From assembly GCF_021107415.1 (NCBI RefSeq), contig NZ_JAIOSW010000007.1, positions 1 through 5,649 of the forward strand: 5,649 bases of DNA. The letters are read 5' to 3'. Below the pieces are notes generated by a model, which saw nothing but the letters and a program-made list of their open reading frames with translations, searched no databases and had not been told where the DNA came from. The DNA comes from Desulfobacula sp. GTDB lineage: Bacteria; Desulfobacterota; Desulfobacteria; Desulfobacterales; Desulfobacteraceae. Positions 1 to 4,523 of the stretch are shown in pieces. The position numbers and the translations under genes are program-made. Position 1 is the first letter of the stretch. Each line of letters starts with the position of its first letter.

Positions 1-35
1 ACTGATCCACAAATATATTCTTGAAATGCAAAAAA

Positions 36-1220
36 ATGATCTTGCACATTGACATGGACGCATTTTTTGCGGCTGTTGAACAAAGAGACAACCCGGCTCT
101 AAAAAACAAACCCGTCATCGTATCAGGAAATTCAAAAAGAAGCGTGGTATCAACGGCAAGCTATGAAGCAAGGTTATTTGGCATCGGATCAGCCATGCCG
201 GTCTTCCAGGCAAAACAAAAATGTGGCCATTTGATTATTGTTCCCGGTAATATGAAAAAATACCGGACCGATTCTAAAAAAATCATGGAAATCCTTTCTC
301 ATTTTTCCCCTCTGGTGGAACAGGTTTCCATTGATGAGGCATATGTTGATATTAAAGGGTGTGAAAGGCTGTTTGGCTCTTCAAAAAATATTGCCCGAGC
401 CATAAAAAAAAATATATATGCTGAGCTTTCTTTAACCTGCTCGGTGGGGATCGCACCCATTAAATTTCTCTCCAAGATTGCATCAGATATGAATAAACCC
501 GATGGAATAACCATTATTACAAAATCCCAGGTAAAAAATTTCATTTTTTCCCTGCCCATCCAGAAAGTGCCGGGGGTTGGGAAAAATGCAATGAAGCAAA
601 TGAAGATCTTACAGATCAAAACTCTGGGGGATATAAACAAATATACTCTCCCTATATTAAGTAAAAAATTTGGCAAAATGGGACAAAGGCTAATAGAGCT
701 TTCAAATGGTATTGATTCATCAAAGGTCGAAATTAATTATATAAGGAAATCTATTTCCAGCGAAACAACGCTGTCTAAAGATATTTTTGATTTTGAAACT
801 ATCAAACAGGTGTTATTGGACAGATCTCAAATTGTTGGCAAGGATTTAAGAAAAAAGAAATTAGTGTGTGAAAATGTATTTATAAAGCTTAAATTTTCCG
901 ATTTTTCACAAATAACCAGAAGCAAAAAACTTGATACATTTATTTGCTCTTCCTCTGCTATCTTTAATGAAGCACTTGCCCTGTACAAAAAGATCCTGTT
1001 AAAAAAGAAAATCAGACTTGTAGGGGTGGGTGTTACTGCACTCAAAGATAAAAATACCCCGGTCCAGATGCAGCTGATACCAGACCGGAACAGGCGCAAA
1101 GACCAATGGGAATCCGTGGATTCGGCTATAGATTCAATATCTAAAAAATTTGGCGATAATATCGTTAGAAAAGCATCATTAACCAAAACAAACTATAGGA
1201 GAAATCCCGATGCCGAATAA
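36..1220 (+). CDS. dinB: DNA polymerase IV (Y-family translesion polymerase)
   Basis: This is an error-prone Y-family polymerase that extends primers past damaged template bases. With the ATG start it is 394 aa, close to the usual size. The N-terminus begins HIDMDAFFAAVE, with catalytic D6 and D8 and the steric-gate F11. The second catalytic pair is in SIDEAYVDI (D100, E101). The palm/finger block SVGIAPIKFLSKIASDMNKP lies near residues 136-155, and a helix-hairpin-helix (KVPGVGK) near 177-183. The little-finger domain fills the rest. The clamp-binding position reads QMQLI (344-348) and lacks the usual aromatic residue. An alternative TTG start at 21 adds five residues. I prefer the ATG because family members start just before the HIDMD motif. 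Neither start has a clear Shine-Dalgarno site, and an in-frame TGA at 3-5 rules out anything longer. The stop overlaps the next gene by 11 nt, so the two are probably translationally coupled. Confidence 0.95.
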   Translation: MILHIDMDAFFAAVEQRDNPALKNKPVIVSGNSKRSVVSTASYEARLFGIGSAMPVFQAKQKCGHLIIVPGNMKKYRTDSKKIMEILSHFSPLVEQVSIDEAYVDIKGCERLFGSSKNIARAIKKNIYAELSLTCSVGIAPIKFLSKIASDMNKPDGITIITKSQVKNFIFSLPIQKVPGVGKNAMKQMKILQIKTLGDINKYTLPILSKKFGKMGQRLIELSNGIDSSKVEINYIRKSISSETTLSKDIFDFETIKQVLLDRSQIVGKDLRKKKLVCENVFIKLKFSDFSQITRSKKLDTFICSSSAIFNEALALYKKILLKKKIRLVGVGVTALKDKNTPVQMQLIPDRNRRKDQWESVDSAIDSISKKFGDNIVRKASLTKTNYRRNPDAE

Positions 1221-1491
1221 AACTCAAATTAAAGTTATTGTCAGTGGCAGAGTCCAGGGTGTCTTTTACCGTGCTGAAACCAAAAATACAGCAGACAGGC
1301 TTGACGTCAAGGGATATGTTAAAAACCTTCCCAACGGCTCTGTAGAGGCTGTATTTGAGGGAGATGGCCCGGCTGTTACCCAGATGATGGAGTGGTGTCA
1401 TAAAGGACCGCCAGCAGCAAAAGTTGAACATGTCCTGGCCGAAAAGGCAGAAGTCTCTTCGAATTTTGAATCTTTTGAAATCAAATATTAA
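1210..1491 (+). CDS. acyP: Acylphosphatase
   Basis: A small cytosolic hydrolase of acyl phosphates such as acetyl phosphate or carbamoyl phosphate. At 93 aa it is exactly family size. The signature SGRVQGVFYRAET (residues 12-24) carries the phosphate-binding loop and catalytic R21. GYVKNLPNGSVEAVFEG (35-51) supplies the catalytic asparagine N39. GPPAAKVEHV (67-76) matches the family's second conserved block. The ATG is preceded by AGGAG at 1198-1202, at good spacing. It begins inside the end of dinB and is followed 18 nt later by the MetE-like gene, so it sits mid-operon. The natural substrate is not known for most bacterial members. Acetyl phosphate would suit an acetate-using anaerobe, but that is a guess. 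Confidence 0.95.
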   Translation: MPNKTQIKVIVSGRVQGVFYRAETKNTADRLDVKGYVKNLPNGSVEAVFEGDGPAVTQMMEWCHKGPPAAKVEHVLAEKAEVSSNFESFEIKY

Positions 1492-1497
1492 CTCAAA

Positions 1498-1506
1498 AAA
1501 GGAGGA
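1498..1506 (+). promoter_or_regulatory. Ribosome-binding site deciding a GTG start
   Basis: AAAGGAGGA lies just upstream of the GTG at 1510 and is a near-consensus Shine-Dalgarno sequence with short spacing. It supports the GTG start over the in-frame ATG codons at 1543 and 1552. The residues gained (MPIPGNLLTTA) fit the conserved N-terminus of the family. Confidence 0.75.
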
Positions 1507-1509
1507 GAT

Positions 1510-2532
1510 GTGCCGATTCCCGGAAATCTTTTAACCACGGCCATGGCGGTCATGCCTCATACGGATGTTCATCAGGCTTTGGAAGCCGCATTAAGTCTTG
1601 ATGTTCCATTTTGGCCCCAATTGCCCAATTATAGTTATTATGAAGACATGTATGTTCAAGCTGCTGAGCATTTTCCGGGTATCATCCTGGATATGGAACA
1701 CAAGACCTTACGGTTTTCTCTGGATAAATTCATTGAAGAATTTGAAGAAACCATGACCCATTTTGAAGAGCCGGAATACTTTGATGTCAGCAAAACCTAT
1801 TCTGTAGTCTACCATCGTTTTTTAGATCTGGATTTGTCTGATCGGCCGGCCATTCGAGGACAGCTTGAGGGCCCGGTCAGTTTTGGCTTTAATATTCTTG
1901 ACCAGGATGATCGGCCCATCCTGTTCGATGATACGATTCGTCCCTTCATGTTCGAGTTCATGGCAAAAAGAATCAATGCCCAGTTAAATCGCTTGAAAAA
2001 TAAAAACGCCAATGCATTTATGTTTATTGACGAGCCTGGACTTCAATTTATTTTTTCCGCCATGTCCGGTTATGGTGAACAAAAAGCAAAAGTCGATATG
2101 GATGAATTTTTTTCCATGATTGACTCTCCTCGTGGTATCCACCTTTGCGGTAACCCTGACTGGGATTTTCTGCTGGGCCTTGATATGGATATTTTATCTT
2201 TGGATGTATATTCAAATGCCCAGATTTTTGCTTCCTGTGCTTCCTCAATTAAAAAATTTTTAAACAAAGGGGGAATCCTGGTCTGGGGTATTATTCCAAC
2301 CGGTTTTGAAACTTTTGAAAAAGAAAATCTTGATTTTCTTGCCTTTAAGCTCAACAATATCTGGAAGGCTCTGGGTAAAAAGGGGATTGATATTGATCAG
2401 ATCGTAAGAAACAGTATGCTGTCACCTGCCACTTGCTGTCTGGTGAACAAGGACAAAGAAAAAACAGTCCAAAAAGCATTTCAAATGACCCGTAATATTT
2501 CCCAGATATTAAGAGAACAATACAAGCTGTGA
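1510..2532 (+). CDS. MetE-core (UROD/MetE superfamily) protein, candidate folate-independent methionine synthase
   Basis: This 340-aa protein resembles the C-terminal catalytic barrel of cobalamin-independent methionine synthase and lacks the MetE N-terminal half. Visible marks, in order: TTAMAVMPHTD near the N-terminus (9-19), like the family's opening strand; FWPQLP (34-39); IDEPGLQF (173-180), matching the MetE IDEPAL motif; and HLCGN (211-215), whose H211 and C213 align with the zinc ligands H641 and C643 of E. coli MetE. D232 in DILSLDVYS falls where MetE has its zinc-ligand glutamate. C309 in SPATCCL aligns with the last ligand, C726. The enzyme therefore probably binds zinc and activates a thiol for methyl transfer. 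Known short MetE-like enzymes take methyl groups from corrinoid proteins rather than from folate. Homocysteine as acceptor is likely but unproven. A methylcobalamin:thiol methyltransferase with another acceptor is the main alternative. It is the last gene of the dinB-acyP cluster. Confidence 0.8.
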   Translation: MPIPGNLLTTAMAVMPHTDVHQALEAALSLDVPFWPQLPNYSYYEDMYVQAAEHFPGIILDMEHKTLRFSLDKFIEEFEETMTHFEEPEYFDVSKTYSVVYHRFLDLDLSDRPAIRGQLEGPVSFGFNILDQDDRPILFDDTIRPFMFEFMAKRINAQLNRLKNKNANAFMFIDEPGLQFIFSAMSGYGEQKAKVDMDEFFSMIDSPRGIHLCGNPDWDFLLGLDMDILSLDVYSNAQIFASCASSIKKFLNKGGILVWGIIPTGFETFEKENLDFLAFKLNNIWKALGKKGIDIDQIVRNSMLSPATCCLVNKDKEKTVQKAFQMTRNISQILREQYKL

Positions 2533-2596
2533 GAGCGGAAACGCCAATTTATTTCATACTACTCAAAACTCATATCTCATTACTTTTATATAAACT

Positions 2597-3220
2597 TTAT
2601 TTCTTTTTCTTTAACCCGGCTTTCAAAACAGCGGTATGAACGTCTGCCGCAAGATGAACCGGGCTTTTTCCCCAAAGCGGATCCCAGGATGCAGGATCTG
2701 CCGAACAAAAAAACTGAACCTCAAGCCCGAATCGTGTTAATGCCTTTTCAATAGGCATGTTTTTTATTTTTTGGGCCGCATTCCATGTAGCACCGCATGG
2801 CGCACCCTTTGAGACCTTGATCTTTGTAATAATATCTTTTTTTGTAACCACCTCAAATTCAGGTGTACCAAAAGCCTTGCCATAATCCCCAAGACAATTC
2901 TGCCTGGAAAGAGCACAGCATATTGGAGGACAGATGGCTTTTCCGGTTGTTATCTTTTTTCCTGAAGCAACCACCGGGATATCAAGTTTTTTACACAGTA
3001 CACTTAAATCATCTGAAAGGTCCCTGTGTTTTAAATAATCAAGTACAATATCTGCATCAATTTTATCCGGCAAATATTGTGATGTGTCGTCAAGTACAAG
3101 CGGCAATGTTTCATCAATGTCAAATGTTTCAATGATAAATTGTTTTTCGCCAAATTTATTAATACCGTCTATTTTACTTTTTCCAGACCCGTTCTGCTGG
3201 AAAACCATGATTTTCTGCAT
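2597..3220 (-). CDS. DUF166 family protein of unknown function
   Basis: A 207-aa soluble protein with no signal peptide or membrane segment. It matches the DUF166 family (PF02593), found mainly in methanogens and anaerobic bacteria. Databases sometimes label that family thymidylate synthase, with little support. The signatures are CPPICC (97-102), C109, FGTPEFEV (117-124), the highly typical GAPCGATWNAA (139-149, with C142), C172 and HLAADVH (189-195). Several conserved cysteines and two histidines suggest metal or Fe-S binding. No thymidylate synthase active-site motif of either ThyA or ThyX is apparent. It starts 3 nt after the LUD gene stop, so the two are surely co-transcribed. Its Shine-Dalgarno site is weak (a GGGG run within the end of the upstream gene), which suggests translational coupling. 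The C-terminus ends in four lysines. Family membership is fairly secure; the function is unknown. Confidence 0.85.
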   Translation of the reverse strand: MQKIMVFQQNGSGKSKIDGINKFGEKQFIIETFDIDETLPLVLDDTSQYLPDKIDADIVLDYLKHRDLSDDLSVLCKKLDIPVVASGKKITTGKAICPPICCALSRQNCLGDYGKAFGTPEFEVVTKKDIITKIKVSKGAPCGATWNAAQKIKNMPIEKALTRFGLEVQFFCSADPASWDPLWGKSPVHLAADVHTAVLKAGLKKKK

Positions 3221-3223
3221 ATT

Positions 3224-3877
3224 TTAAAACCCCAAATCTTCATTAACAAGAATAATCTTAATCCTGTTTTTTATAAAACTTTTTTCAATAATTGTCCAGT
3301 AATTACAAATCCTGTCAGGACTGCTGCAATCATGACAAATACCGGTTTTACGGCAGGGTGTGTTTTTGTCGAGGTTCATGGTATTTACAGGGGCAGCATA
3401 ATTTTTTATCCTGATCATGGCACCTTCCAGGTCTTCTGTAATTTTATTTCTCCCAACGACTAGTAATACGGTTTTTGGACCCCACATTATAGCTGCAACC
3501 CGGTTTCCCATCATATCAAGATTAACCAGATGGCCGGCTTCAGTGACCGCATTCGTACCGGTAATAAACAAATCCACCATTAAAGACTGTCTTCTTAAGT
3601 CCATCATTTCTTCATTTGAGAGTTTTCTGTCAAATGTATTGAGGACTTTAATGTCCGGGTTATCCTTGAGTTCATGAAAAAGACCTGTGGCAACAAAAGA
3701 CATTGAACCGCCCCAGGAAACACTTTTAATATCAAGCTTAGGGATAATTTCATTCATGGCAATCTCTTTGGCATCTTTTGCATTCCGAGCTATAAAGACT
3801 TCAAAATTATTATTCTCAAGGTTCTCTTTTACAGATTCCAATTTAAGATTCCAGTAATTCTCAATAGGATTTTTCAT
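3224..3877 (-). CDS. Stand-alone LUD-domain protein with C-terminal four-cysteine motif
   Basis: A 217-aa cytosolic protein of the LUD (DUF162, LutC/YkgG-related) superfamily. It has the family core: WGGSMSF (55-61), LRRQSLMVDLFITGTNAVTE (94-113), GNRVAAIMWGPKTVLLVVG (124-142) and AAPVN (161-165). The C-terminus carries C175, C181, C184 and C191 in a TPC-TG-C-DC-SPDRIC pattern and ends ILVNEDLGF. This is characteristic of the short stand-alone subgroup in clostridia, methanogens and sulfate reducers. It looks full length. LutB/LutC-type LUD proteins take part in lactate oxidation, but no lutA, lutB or lactate permease gene is present here and this subgroup has no assigned reaction. The four cysteines could hold zinc or an Fe-S cluster. 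The start ATG has AAAGGAT at good spacing (complement of about 3885-3891). First gene of a two-gene operon with the DUF166 gene, divergent from acs. Confidence 0.87.
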   Translation of the reverse strand: MKNPIENYWNLKLESVKENLENNNFEVFIARNAKDAKEIAMNEIIPKLDIKSVSWGGSMSFVATGLFHELKDNPDIKVLNTFDRKLSNEEMMDLRRQSLMVDLFITGTNAVTEAGHLVNLDMMGNRVAAIMWGPKTVLLVVGRNKITEDLEGAMIRIKNYAAPVNTMNLDKNTPCRKTGICHDCSSPDRICNYWTIIEKSFIKNRIKIILVNEDLGF

Positions 3878-3906
3878 TTTTATATCCTTTCTTTATTTAT
3901 CTTAAT

Positions 3907-3952
3907 ATAAATCAATAATTCAAAAAAGCACTATAAACAAAATTTGATTTAT
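3907..3952. repeat. 9-bp perfect inverted repeat flanking the candidate LUD promoter -10
   Basis: ATAAATCAA at 3907-3915 is repeated inverted as TTGATTTAT at 3944-3952, with 28 nt between. The arms sit on either side of the proposed -10 box. Their centres are 37 bp apart, about three and a half helical turns. The spacing is too wide for one simple dimer site but could suit paired operators. Low complexity makes chance occurrence possible. Confidence 0.35.
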
Positions 3953-3959
3953 CATGCAA
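3930..3959 (-). promoter_or_regulatory. Candidate sigma-70-type promoter for LUD-DUF166 operon
   Basis: Read on the minus strand, TTGCAT (complement of 3954-3959) is followed by an 18-nt spacer and TATAGT (complement of 3930-3935), a five-of-six match to the -10 consensus. Transcription would begin near 3923, giving a leader of about 45 nt with the ribosome-binding site. The -35 box is only partly conserved, and A+T-rich DNA yields such matches by chance. Confidence 0.3.
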
Positions 3960-3973
3960 TAAAAATTTATCAT
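3947..3973. repeat. 9-bp direct repeat with 18-bp period
   Basis: ATTTATCAT occurs at 3947-3955 and again at 3965-3973. It overlaps the proposed -35 region of the LUD operon and shares bases with the inverted-repeat arm at 3944-3952. It could be a tandem regulator-binding site; no known regulator is recognised. Confidence 0.35.
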
Positions 3974-3989
3974 TAACGCTGTACGAAAT

Positions 3990-4013
3990 AATGGAACGAT
4001 CATATATTCCATT
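3990..4013. promoter_or_regulatory. Operator-like dyad AATGGAA-N10-TTCCATT
   Basis: A perfect 7-bp dyad has arms at 3990-3996 and 4007-4013, with centres about 17 bp apart, a typical geometry for a dimeric helix-turn-helix regulator. A third copy of the half-site (ATTCCAT) lies at 4024-4030, exactly 18 bp after the second. It lies between the two divergent genes, so it could serve either. No known consensus is matched with confidence. Confidence 0.4.
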
Positions 4014-4072
4014 GAACTTGCTGATTCCATGCCTGGGAAAACACCAAATCTTTTTTATTATTTTTTAAATAC

Positions 4073-4089
4073 AAGTAAATTTATTACTT
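4073..4089. repeat. 6-bp dyad AAGTAA/TTACTT
   Basis: AAGTAA at 4073-4078 and TTACTT at 4084-4089 form a perfect dyad with a 5-nt centre, ending at a TAAAAT -10-like hexamer (4089-4094) that has no good -35 partner. It lies 8 nt before the stronger dyad at 4098-4118. As RNA it would be a weak A-U hairpin. Confidence 0.25.
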
Positions 4090-4097
4090 AAAATATC

Positions 4098-4118
4098 TTG
4101 TTTGAGGAGATCAAACAA
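4098..4118 (+). promoter_or_regulatory. Perfect 8-bp hairpin with Shine-Dalgarno GGAGA in its loop
   Basis: TTGTTTGA (4098-4105) pairs perfectly with TCAAACAA (4111-4118), leaving the loop GGAGA. On the RNA this presents a ribosome-binding sequence in a hairpin loop directly ahead of the ATG at 4118. Exposed GGA in a small loop is also the recognition mode of CsrA/RsmA-type RNA-binding regulators. On DNA it is a 21-bp operator-like dyad. The sequence alone does not say which of these applies. Confidence 0.4.
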
Positions 4119-4150
4119 TGTTTAAAACCCTTTATCCTCAAGGATTTTGA
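4118..4150 (+). CDS. Possible 10-codon leader peptide
   Basis: An ATG at 4118 opens a ten-codon frame, MFKTLYPQGF, closed by TGA at 4148-4150. GAGGAG at 4104-4109 lies eight bases upstream, an almost ideal ribosome-binding site, which is unusual in this otherwise poor A+T-rich sequence. It lies 373 nt before the acs stop-free frame begins. A weak imperfect hairpin (4149-4162) followed by five Ts comes right after it, loosely like an attenuator. The peptide has no run of a single regulatory amino acid. It may equally be chance; no promoter for it is clear. Confidence 0.25.
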   Translation: MFKTLYPQGF

Positions 4151-4199
4151 TACCTTAGCATCTTTTTATTACCAAGCAATCCAGGTATTGTAAAATTTT

Positions 4200-4243
4200 A
4201 TTGTTTTTTTATTGTTTTTTTATTGAAAAAAAATAATTTTTTT
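4200..4243. repeat. Two 11-bp tandem repeats in a phased A/T-tract block
   Basis: ATTGTTTTTTT occurs twice in perfect tandem (4200-4210 and 4211-4221), followed by a third partial ATTG and then an A8 tract (4226-4233) and a T7 tract (4237-4243). Homopolymer tracts repeated every 11 bp are roughly in phase with the helix and should bend the DNA. The block ends just before a TTGACT hexamer, so it could act as an UP-element-like or nucleoid-protein-binding segment. Confidence 0.5.
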
Positions 4244-4244
4244 G

Positions 4245-4273
4245 TTGACTTACGCTTTCGTTCTTAATAATTC
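4245..4273 (+). promoter_or_regulatory. Candidate promoter for acs
   Basis: TTGACT (4245-4250) is a good -35 hexamer, directly downstream of the A/T-tract block. A 17-nt spacer leads to TAATTC (4268-4273), a poor -10. A better -10-like hexamer, TATAAC at 4280-4285, is too far away. If used, the leader before acs would be about 240 nt. No sigma-54 -24/-12 pattern was found. Confidence 0.3.
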
Positions 4274-4437
4274 TTTATTTATAACATAAATCGGATTCAG
4301 TAAATGACTACGATTTGCATCTCATTTGATACGTTGCCTGTACTCGGCCTGAAGCGGTAAATACAGACTGCTTTTAGTAGAAAAATTAAGTTGTAATATA
4401 TATTCATTTTTTTATTACCATTTTTATTTTGTAAAAA

Positions 4438-4445
4438 GGGAGGTG
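4438..4445 (+). promoter_or_regulatory. Orphan strong Shine-Dalgarno-like sequence
   Basis: GGGAGGTG contains a perfect seven-base match (4439-4445) to the 16S rRNA anti-Shine-Dalgarno, yet no start codon at proper spacing opens a useful frame: the nearby GTG codons hit TAA at 4451-4453. It sits 79 nt ahead of the acs start, which has its own ribosome-binding site. It may act as a ribosome standby or RNA-regulator site, or be a remnant. Confidence 0.35.
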
Positions 4446-4510
4446 GTGCCCTAATTAATAGTTTTTCTTGTAATTATAGCAAGTTATCGATTAAACCAGT
4501 ACCAAACCAT

Positions 4511-4516
4511 AAGGAG
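4511..4516 (+). promoter_or_regulatory. Ribosome-binding site of acs
   Basis: AAGGAG lies seven bases before the ATG at 4524. An in-frame TGA at 4518-4520 excludes any upstream start, so this fixes the acs start. Confidence 0.85.
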
Positions 4517-4523
4517 ATGATCC

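Larger units (their letters stand above)
3878..4523. other. Divergent A+T-rich intergenic region with clustered dyads
   Basis: These 646 nt separate the LUD start (minus) from acs (plus). I see no protein-coding gene longer than 20 codons that I can defend, no tRNA and no recognisable riboswitch class. The region holds candidate promoters in both directions, at least four perfect short dyads, two 18-bp-period direct repeats, a phased A/T-tract block and a hairpin with a mini-ORF, each listed separately. The stretch 4291-4380 is less A+T-rich than its surroundings and includes an 18-codon ATG frame (4304-4360) without a ribosome-binding site; it is more likely part of the acs leader than a gene. 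Confidence 0.8.

Noticed and set aside
299..1431. Minus-strand frames opposite dinB and acyP
   Set aside because: Antisense shadows of two confidently identified genes.
1508..1534. ATG at 1508 overlapping the GTG start, opening an eight-codon frame
   Set aside because: It is too close to the ribosome-binding site and ends at once; the GTG frame matches a full protein family.
2533..2546. GCG-GAAA-CGC mini-hairpin after the MetE-like stop, as a terminator
   Set aside because: Only three base pairs and no T-run follows; the GNRA-like loop is not enough.
2863..3463. Two plus-strand open frames (2863-3135 and 3140-3463) opposite the DUF166 and LUD genes
   Set aside because: They lie antisense to two genes with strong family motifs, have no family resemblance and no convincing ribosome-binding sites.
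4149..4167. Intrinsic terminator or attenuator GATAC-CTTA-GCATC followed by TTTTT
   Set aside because: The five-base stem contains an A-C mismatch and is too unstable to call; mentioned only as context for the mini-ORF.
4304..4360. 18-codon ATG frame in the acs leader
   Set aside because: No ribosome-binding site upstream and no recognisable sequence; chance is the simpler explanation.
3878..4523. Riboswitch, tRNA, CRISPR array or sigma-54 promoter in the large intergenic region
   Set aside because: No conserved riboswitch core, cloverleaf, regularly spaced long repeats or GG-N10-GC element with the expected flanks could be found by eye.
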